Part shown: positions 10,801 to 23,424 of the stretch, in pieces
How positions within the stretch are numbered: position 1 is the first letter of the stretch
Layout: each line of letters begins with the position of its first letter
Source: Typhlomys cinereus
Taxonomy: Eukaryota; Chordata; Mammalia; Rodentia; Platacanthomyidae
Assembly (NCBI GenBank): GCA_023101885.1
Contig: JALPQD010000005.1
Location: 6,564,584-6,628,583 of the forward strand
DNA length: 64,000 nt
Reading direction: 5' to 3'
Translations under genes and position numbers: made by a program
The notes under the pieces: generated by a model
The model's input: the letters and a program-made list of their open reading frames with translations, nothing else
The model's database searches: none
What the model was told of the DNA's origin: nothing

Positions 10801-11021
10801 TTACTGAGAGTCTCCAGGATGGGATGTTTCAGCATCCTCCTTAGCTTAGATGGGCAAAACCTAAGATGTCATCTCTCAGAAAAGTACCCACAGGCTAGTC
10901 CTAATGACATCCAGGTGGAAGCGTGCAGTGGGATCCAGAAGAGATTATGACCTGGGGTTAGGAAACTATGCAAATGCTGATTTTTTTTAAATGAGATAAA
11001 GTGTGAGTTGCGGTGTGGTGT

Positions 11022-11070
<49 letters not shown>

Positions 11071-11930
11071 GAATGTTTTTCCTTCCTTTCCCTTAATCTG
11101 CATGCAAGTCCCATCACATCGTGGCCAGTTCTGTCCTGTAATCTCGCCTTTTCTGCTTGGAGACCAAATTGTTCTTACCAGCTCAGAAGACAGGACAGAC
11201 TTCTCTCGGATTGGCAGCGAATTTAACAAGAGCCTCAAGCAGGCACAATGCCAGCAGGACCGGAAGAGCAGGCTGGCAGTCACAGCCTTTGGGTTCCCGG
11301 TCACTCTGAGCTGTAATAAGAGTAACAGGAGCAGGCACGGACGACCTCATCCTGGGCCAGCCAGCAGTTGGGGCCTCTTGAGTTTCGTGGCTAGCAAAGC
11401 CCACTCCACAGGAACATCATTCCAAATGTTGCTGTCTGCTGCCTCCAGCTCTGCCCGTCGCTAAGTATTTGCTGGATAAACTTGGCCATACGATTTGCTT
11501 CCTGCCCAGCACATAGCCCCTGGCTGGATTCTCATGTGTTTGGGATCTGGCACAAGCATCTTCCCATTAGCTTTGCAGAAGGATCTGCGAGGCGAAATCC
11601 CTGGGTTCCTCTCTTGAGACTAAAGGAAAAGCCACGGAAGGAGCCGTTCAAATCCCCTTCGAATAACAAAGAAATAAGTGAGACCGCAGCATGGAGGTGT
11701 GTGGCTCAGGACTGTTTGATTGCCTTAGTCTGTGAAACAGCAGCTAGCGAAGCAGAAATGTCAATGGTGTACTACGTGGGGCAATCAAAGTAAAAAAATA
11801 AAATAAAAAAAGACAAGAAAGGGAAATATGATGGCTCAAATTAGCAAAAATACTGAAATAGTTAAAAATCTACAGGCAGGCTATAAGCCTGATATAGGTT
11901 GATATGTAGGTTGAAGCATCTCAAAGTCTC
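10801..11930. other. Unique DNA with some retained CpGs; (GT)n at 11018-11069
   Basis: A pure (GT)n microsatellite lies at about 11018-11069. From 11100 to 11790 the DNA is less AT-rich and keeps scattered CpGs (ctctcggattggcagcg, gcacggacgacctc, gcccgtcgctaag) without any repeat that I recognise. It may contain conserved non-coding sequence; frames of 70-120 codons on both strands overlap each other and none looks like a known protein. Confidence 0.4.
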
Positions 11931-11934
11931 ATGA

Positions 11935-12045
11935 GTCTCTCTCTCTCTCTCTCTCTCTCTTTCTCCCTCAGTAGTAATGCAAATTAAACCCTGGGCCTCA
12001 TGTAAGGGAAGTGCCTGAGCTATACCACCCAACATAACATCTGTC
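11935..12045 (-). mobile_element. (CT)n plus ID-like SINE fragment, antisense
   Basis: (CT)n at 11938-11960, then taaaccctgggcctcatgta ... cctgagctataccaccc, the reversed tRNA-Ala-like ID head. Confidence 0.5.
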
Positions 12046-12604
12046 CCCAGATTCTCATTCTGCCTCCAAGACTCCTCTGGCTACATTCGTGTTCTTGAAC
12101 CAATCGCTGTGCTGTTAAGGAAGTGAACTTACCTGTGCTTACAACTGAAAGTTGTGCCTCATCCAAAGCACCAGACTAAGAGTAGAAAATTGACTCTATT
12201 GTTGAAAGAGTGATGAATAGATGCTGAATGGAGAGAAGAAATAATTATCTGATGAGTACAATGAGCAAGCAGAAAGCACAACTGTGTATGTTTATTTCTC
12301 TGTTCACACACAGGAAGGGCAGAATCACTGCTTATGCTATTTGAAGCAATAGCCAGGAGTTCAGAGGATGGCGGTGCGACTCTTCTGCCCTTCTCCTTTG
12401 CTTCTGTCTGGTGCTGTTGTTGCGAAACTTCCTCAGACATCAGTTAGGGTGGAAGAGAGAAGGTCTAGTCACTGGGGGCTACAGTCAAGATCATGCTCTA
12501 CTGACTTTAGTGCTGAGTTTAGATTGTTCTTTTCTGTAAGTTTTAGAGCAGCCATGTTGGGAAGGTCTCTGAAGGTCTTCGAAGGTCCTCCTCCACTGTT
12601 GGGG
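12046..12604. other. Unique DNA
   Basis: No supported feature. Short frames here have no recognisable motif. Confidence 0.4.
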
Positions 12605-13150
12605 TTATCCTGAAGGAACACACCTATTGACTGGAGGAACTGACTCTAATCCTTCATGGAGACCACTTTGCCACAATTCTCTTTTGTAAAAGGATATGGA
12701 GATTAGTTCTCCATTGTAGTTAAGCCCCACCATGAGGCAGGGCACAAGATGAACCGGGTTGGGTCCCAATATGAACATACTATTGGGATGTAGAGAACCA
12801 AAAGCTCCAAGCAGGTCTGCAGAAAGTGGAGCTACCCAATGAGAAAAAGCCATTCCCTCCCCTCTCCATCTGCCTGGCCTATAAATAATCCTGACTTGGC
12901 AGACATCTTTGGCTCCTTTGCCCTTCATGGGATTCCACCTCTCATGAATTCCATGCCTAGAGTCCTTGAGTTCTCCAGGGCTCTCTTACCCCTCATGAAT
13001 CCACATCTGTGGGTTCCATTCTTTCTCTCCTCTAATAAATTCTGCCTCTGTTTTCAATGTTCAACTGCCAAACACAAGAACCTGGACACATACAGACCCC
13101 CAGAGGGACCCCACGTCTTTTGGGTAAGCCACAGCCAGGAAATCAACCCC
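12605..13150 (+). mobile_element. Possible ERV1-like solo LTR
   Basis: A TATA-like box (cctataaataatcc, about 12878) is followed about 150 bp later by a polyadenylation signal (ctaataaattctgcc, about 13034) and a C-rich segment (cagacccccagagggacccc). This spacing suits a gammaretrovirus-like LTR. TG/CA ends and a TSD could not be fixed, and no internal sequence adjoins. Confidence 0.4.
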
Positions 13151-13845
13151 ATATTACCTTCATTTTATACTAAAAGAAAAACCAGGTGGAACAAACGAAG
13201 CAGGACTTTCCAGAAGCAGAAGCAATGGTTACTAAGCAACAGCAGGGCAGACTAACCACCCGCGTTGGAGTGGTATATTCAAAATTTTCTCAGTTAACTG
13301 CCTCTGGGACATTGGTAACTTTCCACCCCCACTTATGCTTAGCAGTAACTTGACACTTTGTATTTTTCTCCCTCAGAGTTTCAGTGATCCCATCTGTCCA
13401 CAGCCGCTACATGTAGGCATAACGGCAAACTTCGAGGTTGCTATGAGGCTGGAAACGATCAGCTACTTCAGCATTCTCAGTGGACAAAAGGCTCTTGAGA
13501 ACTAGCTCTACATTCCCCTGGGAAGGCTTTCTGACCCTGTCATTTTAGGGCCATGTTCCTGTCCCCACATCAAGGACAACGCCCTGAGACACATGGCAAC
13601 TAGAGCAAGATCTGGATCCGCTACCTTGTAGCTAAGGACAACGACCTGGACTCAGCTGCCTTGTGTGGGAAACAAGCATGGTGGTTCCCAGTGAAATGGG
13701 AGCTAAGCAGAGTCCTGACCCCACTGCACTGTGCTTGTCCGTTGCCTTTGAGGAATTTCAATACTTTGTCCAATAGGATTTTCTTTCTGGAAGCCTTCCA
13801 TCAAAGCATAAATGTGCCACAAACATTTTTTTAAGTTTTCATTCA
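13151..13845. other. Unique DNA
   Basis: Nothing identified beyond a (ATTC)n start at about 13840. Confidence 0.4.
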
Positions 13846-14140
13846 TTCATTCATTCATTTATTCATTCAGTGTGTGTGTGTATGGGCACATGCATACGTG
13901 TATGTGTGTTTGTACACTGTGTATCCCTGTGGAGGACCAAGACTGACTTTGAGAATCATCCTGGATTGCTTCGGAGTCCTTTTACTCCACTCTAAAATTT
14001 CTCAGGCTCAGCCCACTGGGACTGGAAATACAGGATGCTCTTTCCTCTAGGTGTTTTTTATGTGGAGCTGGGATCTGAACTCAGGATCTTCTGCTTGTGA
14101 GGCAGAGTCTTCACTCCTGAACCATCTCTTCAGCCTTGAT
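13846..14140 (-). mobile_element. B4-like SINE, antisense
   Basis: (ATTC)n and imperfect (GT)n at the left, then a reversed body and a clear reversed head (gagctgggatctgaactcag ... ctgaaccatctcttcagcc). Confidence 0.65.
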
Positions 14141-15336
14141 ATCATTTCTTAAATTAAGGATCAGAGTGGCAATTCAGGTTAGCCAACGTTCTCATTCCAT
14201 GGTATTTCTACTATATGCAAATTCCTTGAAGATCATCATCTAGAAGTGGGGGTCGAGGAGGGGGGCCTTCTAAATGGATACAACTTGATTAGTCCCCAGA
14301 AGCTAGTAAGTCCCTTTGGTGACATAGTTCAGATGGGATTTACTCCATCTGTTTACTAGGTGACCCCACTTTCCCTTGCCATATTTCTTTCTGTTCATCA
14401 CTAGGAATAAGCCCACCCAGGCTGATTAGCTCACCCCAAGGGTTTAAATGGAATGGAATAAGGACGGCTTATTTAAATGGAACACATTTTGAGGATCATT
14501 AGAGCTCTGTGTCCTATGAATAAGGGCGATTAAAATTCAGCAGAGTTTTGTGTACTCTTAATGTGCATTCCGTTTACTCCACAACATCTTTAGCATACCA
14601 CCACGCCATGCGCTGTGGCTGCTTCTCATAATGGCTTGCACTTGGTAATGTGCATGATGATACAGAATAAGTTTAAGTGTCTTTACATTATTCTTAATAT
14701 AATAATGGTTCCTAGGGCTACATGCAGCTGTGAGTGCATATTAGCAGGGGTAGCCCACTGTGAATTATGATTCCATCACACAAAATTTTCAGAAAAAGTA
14801 CTTACTGTGTATGTAAAATAGCTTGCCTTTTAACGCCTAAAACTTGGGCTGGTTAAAATTGCTCCTAGTAATATTCTTAAAAGAAAATATTCCAGAGGTA
14901 ATAAGTGAACTGAATGGATTTATGAAGGATGGCTGTAACATCTTCTTTTCAAGGTAATAACTCAAAAAACCATAACAGAATGGGAAATTATCTTTTTATG
15001 CATGCATAATATGAAATCAATTCAAATGCGTTTCAGTAACAACTGTTCTCCATGTTTTTGCCATCTTAATAGAATTCACTATTATCTCTTACTCCTGTTG
15101 ATCGAATGACACATACAAGATCCTATTTCTTTGTTAACCTGAACAAAATGCCTCTAAATGCAGACAGTATTAAGACATAATTTTGACCTGATTTTGACAA
15201 TCTTTACTCTTGCATCCACTTGTCCCTAAAGCTCTTTCTGAAATTCCCATCACCCGGTGAATTAGCTCAAACACTTGACATCGTGCATGAAGCTCACTGG
15301 CTGGGCCTTCTGGAATCCTATTCTTTTGTCTCCCAC
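14141..15336. other. Unique DNA, repeat-free; candidate conserved non-coding sequence
   Basis: About 1.2 kb without any transposon or microsatellite, AT-rich and well structured (gcttatttaaatggaacaca, taagggcgattaaaattcag). Repeat-free islands in repeat-rich rodent DNA are often constrained, but this is inference only. Confidence 0.35.
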
Positions 15337-15780
15337 TGTCAGCGTTAGATACAGGTGTCAACTTATGGTTGAGGGATCAAGCTCTGGACACATTTGTAGA
15401 GAATTAGTAGTTGAGGTAAACCCCAAGCGAGCCTGCAGAAGATTGTCACCTAATTGGTAGGGAAGACAGAGCCCATGGTTGGGCGGGACTAATCCCTGAG
15501 CAGGCGAATAAGATGTAGAGAGCTGGCTTAAAGTTACCATCCTACCGTATACGTGGTCAGACTGTTGGTCTGGCAAGTAGGGATTGTCCCTCTCTCAGCA
15601 ATACTGTGGATATATAGATATGATGTGGCCCATTTCCTCAGTCCCTAGTGTTGCTGTGAACTGTCCTGCCAAGCTGGACAAGGAACTGTAACCAGACTAT
15701 CATAAGCCAAAATAAAACTTCCTGCTCCCTTAAACCTTTTGTTCATGCATTTATCAGCGACAAGCAGAGTAACTGCAACA
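15337..15780 (+). mobile_element. Solo LTR, type A
   Basis: 444 bp from tgtcagcgttagatacaggt to gtaactgcaaca, TG...CA. The polyadenylation signal is in ccaaaataaaacttcc. The 5-bp flanks (cccac / gccaa) do not match, so the target duplication is decayed or the ends were rearranged. Confidence 0.75.
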
Positions 15781-16114
15781 GCCAACAAGAGATTCACCTC
15801 TTCTTAGCCTATTGCACACCGCTTTGCAGCCTGCCATGCTTACCTTACCTTCCTTTCATTTCTGTGCCAGGGTTAAGAACTCTTCCACATGACATGCCCC
15901 ATCCTAGCCTGACCGTAGTAAACCCTCTTAATATTGTGGATGGAGGGATGCCGACCTTCACTAGTGTGCTTACTGAATCCCAATGCAAATCAAGCAGACA
16001 GAATCATACTAGTCCCGTGGGATGTGCATAAACTTGAAAATACATCTTATTCACACTATCCTAGCATGTGTAGTGTGCATTAGCTGCACACTTTTTGCTT
16101 AATGAAACTGAATC
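15781..16114. other. Unique DNA
   Basis: No supported feature. Confidence 0.4.
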
Positions 16115-16432
16115 CTTTTATTTGTGTGTGGGTGTGAGTAGGGACACACACATGTATGTGTGCATGTGCATGTGTGTTGTGACCAAGACCAGGTATCTTT
16201 CTCTATCAATTGACACCTTATTTTTTGACCAGGCTTTTTCATTAAATTCAGAAGTCACTGATTAGCGAAACTGGCAGGCCACTGAACTCTGGGGATCCAC
16301 CCGTCTCCCTGTGCCCAGTGTTGGGTAACGTGTGTATCTGTTACCCACTCAGGTTTTGTTATGGGTGTTGGGGATCTGAACTCAGGTTTATGACAAATGT
16401 TTTTACTGACTGAGTCATTTTTCTAACACAAT
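16115..16432 (-). mobile_element. B4-like SINE, antisense
   Basis: GT-rich start, a degraded body (ctggggatccacccgtctcc) and a reversed head (gggtgttggggatctgaact ... tgactgagtcatttttc). Old copy. Confidence 0.55.
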
Positions 16433-17264
16433 GGTAATTATATAAAAATCTGATTCATGAATGCATGTTGCATAAATGGTTTGATGATTTCTCTTAAACA
16501 ATTCATAAATTGGGGAATTATTCTGCACATGAGCTGGTGTTTTATGCTGTTTCGTTAAATTTAGGATTCACTTTCTCCTGTGTTTAACGTCTGTTAAACT
16601 GGGATGAATTGTCACAGCTTGACTGGCAGCTTTCAATTCTTTCATTTGACATAATGGAACCTAAAACAATGGTGTGTATTACATTTGATGGTGTCTTAAA
16701 TTCAGAGAAATATGGTATTCTTGTCTCTTTTTAGTGTTAATAAAGCAGTTAAAAACACCCAAGTATTTGTTTTAGTCAGGAGAGATTATGTGCCATAGTG
16801 AAGAACCACAGTGTTTCAGTGGACTGGCAACAGTCCAGCTTCCCACGTGTTGCTATCTAATGTGAGTCAGAGGAGAGATGAGGGGGATCCTTAGTGCATA
16901 TTGTATTTTAGGGACTATACTTGAGCTGTCTGGTATTTTCCCATTAGTGGGGCAGGGGCATTCTCCACTGTATTTTCTGAATGAGCAAAAGAGTATATAC
17001 ACTGAGGACCCCACAGAAGACTGAGGAGTTACTCTTTGGAAAGGCACATATTGCTCAAGTTCACATTCTACTGAGAAACTTGGCCACATGGTTCAACCTA
17101 AGTGCCACAAAGACATGAGGTATATATAGTATTTTTTCCAGGAAGAAAAGTTTGTTGTGTATGCACACAGAACTTCTTGCTCATCTAACGTTCCACAAGA
17201 TAGAGATGAGAACACACATAAAAACATCCACAGCTCTTCTCTATAGACCACACATGATTCAATA
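16433..17264. other. Unique AT-rich DNA
   Basis: No repeat recognised; 16440-16760 is A/T-rich and repeat-free. Confidence 0.4.
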
Positions 17265-17480
17265 TCTATGTTCATTTACTCAGGAAATATTTATTGAATA
17301 TCTACCACAAGCCATGCTGTGTGCTAAATTATGTGAGGCATAAAAAAGTCAATGAAATTTGGACTCTGTTCTTGAGAATTTTATTATCTAGAAGGGAATA
17401 CAAAATAAGCATATAAATAACTGTGAGGCAGAAAGCAAGACATGCTGTGGGAAAGGAGGTTGAACCCAGCTCGAGGATGC
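17265..17480 (+). mobile_element. Ancient mammalian repeat (MIR/L2 age)
   Basis: tcatttactcaggaaatatt tattgaatatctaccacaag ccatgctgtgtgct follows the well-known mammal-wide repeat opening; the rest decays gradually. A similar start occurs at 58940. Confidence 0.5.
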
Positions 17481-17880
17481 GAGGAAGGATTTGGAAGAGA
17501 GATATGCAGACATGTGCAGATGTGGTGACCTGGCTTTAGTCACTAGTCAAAGTAGGAAGGATGCAGAAGGACGGATGACTCAGCCTCAGACACAGAAGGA
17601 AATTGACTTCTTTGGAGTGTTCCAGAGATTCTGTTCGTGCAAACATCATCTAGAGAAGAGAACAGAGGTAGTCCAGAGAGGGACTGGAGAAGTGCTCAAG
17701 AAGCACGGGGATCTTGTTAAGTGGAGTTCTGCACAGAGAGAGTAAGAAAGGATAGCTCTCAGATGCAGCGTCCACCTTGCCTTTTGGATCATCCTTGCAG
17801 TCGCTGTGGGAGTATCTTCCCATCTTGCCCCACTGTCAGTTTGCAAAGGACTCACAGTACTTGCAGAACATCTGAAGAAG
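17481..17880. other. Unique DNA
   Basis: No supported feature; an 84-codon frame (17491-17745) has no recognisable motif. Confidence 0.4.
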
Positions 17881-18115
17881 ATATATCACACACACATGCT
17901 CGCACATGCCCATACATATGTGCACATACCCAGGAGCACATATACACATGGACGTGCACACAAATACGAACACACACAAATACACACAGACAGGCACACA
18001 CAAACATATGCCTACACATGTGTACACAGTCACACACAGTGCACATGAACATACATGAGTGCACAGGTGCATGTACACACGCACAGCAAACACACACACA
18101 CACACACACACACTT
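17881..18115. repeat. Degenerate CA-rich tract
   Basis: Imperfect alternating (CA)n with many ATG/TG interruptions, ending in pure (CA)n at 18090-18112 and a T-run. Possibly an aged SINE tail. Confidence 0.8.
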
Positions 18116-18639
18116 TTTTCAGTACCAGAAAGTTTTTTTTTGACTCACTACTAATGATTTCTGTCAACCCCACTACCTAGGGCACCATAGCCAACACTTT
18201 TGGTGTCCACGGTCACATCCTGGCACACCACTTCTGATTCCCACCACAGCTCTTATGACCAATTTTCCAGGGCTCAAATGATCACTTCACTGATATCCTT
18301 CTGTCCTCTAACGTCCCCCTGAAAAACTCATAGATCCTGATGTGGGAGAATGGCTAGCGGCTTCGGGTTTCCTTTGAAAGGGAAGGTGATCAGAAGACTC
18401 AAGCTCAGATATTTCACATGGAAATTTAGATGCTCAAACACATTTTCAGGAAGCAATTTTTTCCTGTTTTGTTTAAAGATAAGAGGAAAGGGATGATAAG
18501 TGTCTGTGGGAACCAAAGAAATGTGTTCCAGAATCATGGCTCAAGAATTACATTTGTTGATTAATGAAGAGAATGGGGGACATGTATGTGGGACACATGT
18601 ATGATAGAGTGCTCTTTGCTCTTAAAACAAACCAAGAAA
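18116..18639. other. Unique DNA
   Basis: No supported feature. Confidence 0.4.
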
Positions 18640-18888
18640 TATTGTTATTTAAAACAACCACCAAGAGAAACAAGAGGTTTTTACTCTTTATGATTCTTGG
18701 TTACACTTCTTAGTTCATCTTGATAGGAGAGTTCAATCCAATTCCAGGAGCCAAGGGAATTGGCCAAACCACATATTCCCAGGGATTGCTGAGAGAGGGG
18801 CAAATCTCACTTGCCAGACTGCAAGTCTGCCCAGTTGTACTGAAGAATTTACAAACCAACTTTCCCTATCTTATCAGCCTGCCCAAGA
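18640..18888 (-). mobile_element. LTR, type A, 3'-side part (split)
   Basis: Reverse-strand type A LTR: gaaacaagaggtttttactc, agggaattggccaaaccaca, gctgagagaggggcaaatct, then cagcctgcccaag, where another LTR is inserted. The rest resumes at 19201. Confidence 0.7.
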
Positions 18889-19200
18889 TGATAGCTGTCA
18901 ACTCAACAGTTGCAGGCTGAGCTTTGGGCAAAGTTGTGAAGAATTATAGCTAAGGCAAGTCTGCAGGAGATTGTCTAATTGATATGGAAGGGCCAGTGCA
19001 TAGTGGGGGTACCTTCCAATAAGAGACCACCTACATTTAATCTCTTAAGTCTAATGAGCTTTCTATTCTCTCTCTTTTTCTCTATTTGTTATCTATCTAT
19101 CTACCTATCTCTGTCTACCTTCATATACATACATACATATATGTATGTATATATATCCATTCTATTGGTGCCATTCCTGTAGAGAACCCTGACTAATATA
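18889..19200 (+). mobile_element. LTR nested in a type A LTR; internally shortened
   Basis: It opens with tgatagctgtcaactcaac and gcaagtctgcaggagattgt and ends in tgtagagaaccctgactaat ata, the ERV-L-type LTR terminus also seen at 44345. At about 310 bp it is shorter than its relatives, with a CT/TA-rich middle (19050-19155), so it has lost its centre. Flanking 5-mers are diverged. Confidence 0.65.
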
Positions 19201-19362
19201 TCAGGGAACGTTCCCACCTACTTTGGGCTGGCCTTCCCACATAAATCAAACAATCCCCTGAAGGTTTGCTAAAAGCTTGCCTTAAATACTAATTCTTTTG
19301 CACATATGCCCAGAGCTCAACTTTCAGTTGTCAAATTGACATCTGTAAGTCTAACTACAACA
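19201..19362 (-). mobile_element. LTR, type A, 5'-side part (split)
   Basis: Resumes the reverse-strand LTR: gggaacgttcccacctactt, ggctggccttcccacataa, and the terminal ttgtcaaattgacatctgta / gtctaactacaaca. The homology before 18888 and after 19201 joins without a gap. Confidence 0.7.
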
Positions 19363-20365
19363 AAGTATTCTCACCACGAGATAAATATAACATAATATTC
19401 GTGTTAAATAGCTGTGCTTATTCATTGTACAATACATGCATATATCCAAACATCATGCTATAGACCATATAACTATAACATAATATGTATATACATATGC
19501 ATATATACATCTTATATATAATTAGATGCATATCCATCTAATATGCACATACATAATTAGCAAGGTATTCATTCAAATTGTATTAACCACATTTAAGTTA
19601 TATAGTAAGTACATAATTGTATACACAGTTAACAAATTATGTAAATTATAGATAAAAGAGTCCTCTTGTTTTGAGAAGTACGGCACAGTCACACAATTCT
19701 TACACATACTTCCCCATGGACTTGGCTTTTCACAAACTTGTCTCATTTCACCTTAATATATACTGACTGCTTAAATCTCCTTTTGTATATAAAAGATACA
19801 CCGTGTTTGTCTAGCCTCTAGAAAAGCTTAATAAGACCTTAGTCACCTTTATAGATTTGTTTCTATTCAAATAGTTTAATCTGCTTCACATTAATCTTTT
19901 TAAAGAAGTGACATCTCCTGACTTTAGACATACTTGAAATGGATATGGTTTAAATCTTCCCATGCAGGTGTCTCTGAGCTGTGACTCAGGACTTTTCTTC
20001 GCTGTCGGCATCTGGAGGAGGTGCTAATGATACGAACAATAATAAAAATAACGGGAGGCTAATGGAAGATAGAGGCTTCCCTGACCCTGTCACCTGACAT
20101 CTCCTGTGTGGAAAAAAAGTCATGGTGGATAGATACAGCAGCTCGACTCCTGTTATTCAAGCAGAGCAGCGATTAGTAATACCCTTCGATGTGTACTTCT
20201 CCATGGACTTGCTGAGAAGCATTCTCACAGTTCTGGCTTTTAGCTTGTGGGATGTACTCAACAGAATCCTCTTTAGGCCATGTTTTATTATGCAAAATAC
20301 GACGACAATGAGAATATTGAAAAGCAATTTAGGCAGAAGTAAGATCTATCCTGACATGCAATTCA
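19363..20365. other. AT-rich unique DNA
   Basis: 19420-19640 is very A/T-rich with imperfect TATA/CATA strings. The rest has no recognisable repeat. Confidence 0.4.
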
Positions 20366-20427
20366 CTCGCTTACTTCTCAAAGCAAACCCACAAGGTAGG
20401 TACTATTACTCTCATTTCCTAAAGAAG
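20366..20427 (-). mobile_element. MIR fragment, cut by an LTR
   Basis: acttctcaaagcaaacccac aaggtaggtactattactct follows the reversed MIR order; the LTR at 20428 ends it. Confidence 0.5.
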
Positions 20428-21083
20428 TGTATTATTACTCAGGGTTCTCTAGAGGAACAGAACTGATAATATATATGTGTGTGTGTATGTGTGTGTGTGT
20501 CTATTTCATATATATATATATGAAATAAACTTAAAAATAAGAGCAGTGTCCTTTGAAGTAGCCATCTACAGCTGCTCAGTTCTTGAATGTCTCACAAGAT
20601 TGGAGGATCCTGGGAAGTCCTGAGCGTCAGCCATGCTGGAAGGTTGAAGAGGCTGGGCTCCAAGGTCATGGAAGGACAGTAGCCAAGCTGAAGATGTTGG
20701 GCTTCAATGATGAACAACAATAAGGCCTATGAAAGCAAACTTCCATGGCATTGACAACAGTAAGGTCAAAGAGCCAAGCACTGACATCAGCCAAGGATGG
20801 AGGCAGCAGCGGCAGCAACAACGAAGAAGGCAACGATGCGGCAATGGACCCACACAGCAAGTCATCACAGGAAAAGGCAAGAGCAAGTCCCTCCTTCTTG
20901 CACTTCCTTTAATCTGCTCCACCACTGGAAAGGAGCATGCACTGTGGGCTGGGTCTTCCATATTAATTAAATAATCACCTGCAGGCTTGTTTAAGGGCCT
21001 GCTTACTACAACCATCAATTCTTCACAGCTGTGCTGCAAGTAGCCTGCAAGTGTCAGGTTGACACCTGAATTTAACCATCACA
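20428..21083 (-). mobile_element. ERV-L-type solo LTR, about 656 bp
   Basis: In reverse it starts tgtattattactcagggttc tctagaggaacagaactg and ends aggttgacacctgaatttaa ccatcaca, TG...CA, the reverse of the ERV-L LTR signature (tgtgatggttaa ... ctctagagaaccct). A TA/GT microsatellite lies near the polyadenylation end (20465-20525). The 5-bp flanks agaag / aaggg are similar but not identical. Confidence 0.75.
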
Positions 21084-21087
21084 AAGG

Positions 21088-21360
21088 GGACATTAAGGAG
21101 CCACGCAGATGTTTCTGTAAAGTTCACTCTCCAGCACCAATGTAAAAGATAAATTGGATGTGGCTGCACATGCCTGTGGTCCTGAACTTGGGTGGGATGA
21201 AGACAGGGTGAAGATGGGTCAATCTCTGGCCCAAGTCAGTGAGAGATTCTGTATCAAAAGATAAGGTGGAAAACAATCTCTGGTTTCCATGGGGAATGTA
21301 CCACATGTACACATAGCAAAAGCGACCATAAAGAAACAATAGAGGAGACATTAAGACAAA
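21088..21360 (+). mobile_element. B4-like SINE, 5'-truncated
   Basis: gttcactctccagcaccaat (degraded B-box region), catgcctgtggtcctgaact (B1-related body), ggtggaaaacaatctctgg and a tail. It lies directly after the LTR. Confidence 0.55.
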
Positions 21361-22237
21361 GTGTAAGTCACACTCTTCAAAGTAGTCACCTGGGAGATCT
21401 CAAAGCAGTTGTTTGAGTTTGTCCCCATCAACATGACCAATGAAATAACAAAGGAACTCATTCCTTTCTCTCTCTGTTCCTTCCATTCATCCATCATCCA
21501 TCATCCATCCATCCATCCATCCATCCATTCATCTATCCATCCATATCATTCCATTAAGTTTGACTTAGACCCACATGGAATACCTTTTATGCAGAATACT
21601 ATGTATGGCATTACAGGATTTAGAGGCTTGAAAAATAAAGCCATTGGGTAAAACCAGAGTTTCAATGAACCTAAAAGATCATCTAAGCTGTTAAATGTCC
21701 CCAGGTATGGGAGAAGAATTTGACACTCCAAATAATTCTTGTCTTGCTCTAAGACTTCCCAATATCTGGAATTTGCTTCTTTCAGAATAACCCTTCCTTC
21801 TCTTCCTACTTTCATGCCTTTGTCTCAGTGTCTATGACAACTAGATTTTAGCTGCCTAAAACATAGAGCTGTTTTTCTTCCAGAGACACAGGTTAGTGGG
21901 TGACTGAGGTCCAAACAAAGTGGATAAACTAGTCAGGAAGGGTCAATTCGGGTAAGCTTTCAAAATCAAGAAGACCATTTGGCTACCAACGTTTTTTTTT
22001 CATTCAGTGAAATGATGTTTTAAAGTCATGATCTGGAGCTAAGAAAAGGGCTCATCCTTTGTCTTGAAGGCAAAAAGAATTGAGTTCATATTACCAAATC
22101 TCATAGAAAAATGCAAAACAGAAATTATGTAGGTTTCTGGACACCCAAGAGCAAAGCAATGAGGCAGTGGAGAAATCCATGATGATTCTCTATGTCCCTT
22201 GTGACTCCTCTACAGTGACATACACTTAAGTGCCTTC

Positions 22238-22239
<2 letters not shown>
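21361..22239. other. Unique DNA with an (ATCC)n microsatellite
   Basis: (ATCC)n at about 21484-21545, otherwise no supported feature. Confidence 0.5.

Positions 22240-22292
<53 letters not shown>
22240..22292. repeat. (CA)n microsatellite
   Basis: Pure CA run of about 50 bp; likely length-polymorphic. Confidence 0.95.
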
Positions 22293-23420
22293 CCAAAAAA
22301 GTTCGGATCTTCCTTTACATTAATTAGGATGACACTTTTCTCCCTCCTTCTTTCCCTACTTTTTCCTCCATTTTCTCTTTGTCATTAGAAACCAACACCA
22401 TTTCCCTTCTTAGCTAGGACTGTGCCTCTTCAGTGTAGCCAATAGTTTTTAGGAGCTGTCTACGTGACGTTCTCTCCATTTTCAACCTAAAGGGAGAGCC
22501 TCTGTAGGGTAACTCTATGTATTCTGATTTATTTAAATCCAATCAGCCAGAGTTAATGAATTCCTAAGGGCAGGAGATCAATCATGCTCTATTTATATTT
22601 AATTAATTTCATGTTGCTTCACTTGTCTTTTATAACTACTTTAAAGTATTTGAGGAAAGCATATTTGTGATACAGTCTCTTTTTAGAATAACTTTTTTAT
22701 ATTTTAAGGGATTTCTCTATACCAAATTCATAAAAATCTTGTTTCCTCAGGACTTTTAGGACATGTACAGCAATAATATTTTTATTAGCTGAAGAAGCTT
22801 GCTCACTTTTTTTTTATTTCCTCCAAGATAGAATTGATCTCATCCTCATTCTTTTAAGTCTCAAATTAAACTCAATCACAGCAGTCTATTGCATGCACTT
22901 GCGGCCATGTCTGTCCCCCTTTCTCGATTACATGTTCCCTTACCCTGTGCATGTACCGCATGTGCATGAAACATAGGGGAGGCACTGCACAGATGCGTTA
23001 TTTTGCTTGAAATGGAGGAAACATTTAAAAATGTTAGAAGGCAGGCAGCATGGAGAAGATACCTTGGGGAGGTGGGCAAGTTATGCATAGAGGGATATGT
23101 GGATGGATGATGATACACACATTGCACTTGGATGTGTAGAAAAGGAAAGTATGATATAGTATGTCCTCCTGGGTACTGAGGTTTCGATAGGTAGGGAAAA
23201 AGAAAGGGTTGAGTTTATGGAAGAAAATGAACTTGACCTGGAAGAAGCCGAGAAAGTACATTTTGGGAGATCAGAATTAGGTGCAAGAGCCTTGTTTCTT
23301 GGAGCGGTTGCTATAAATGGGCTGAAGTTCTTTGTGAAAGACTCTCAAACTCTCTTTGATTGTTATGCCACTTGATAATTGATGTTCCTTTTAAGTATCT
23401 TGGAGACCTACATCTAGAGT
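22293..23420. other. Unique AT-rich DNA
   Basis: No repeat recognised from 22300 to 23420. Short frames have no family resemblance. Confidence 0.4.
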
Positions 23421-23424
23421 GGAG

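Noticed and set aside
12839..13255. 138-codon frame
   Set aside because: Lies over the putative LTR including its TATA-like and AATAAA signals; no protein family resemblance.
20122..20466. 114-codon frame
   Set aside because: Runs from unique DNA through a MIR fragment into an LTR; chimeric and incidental.
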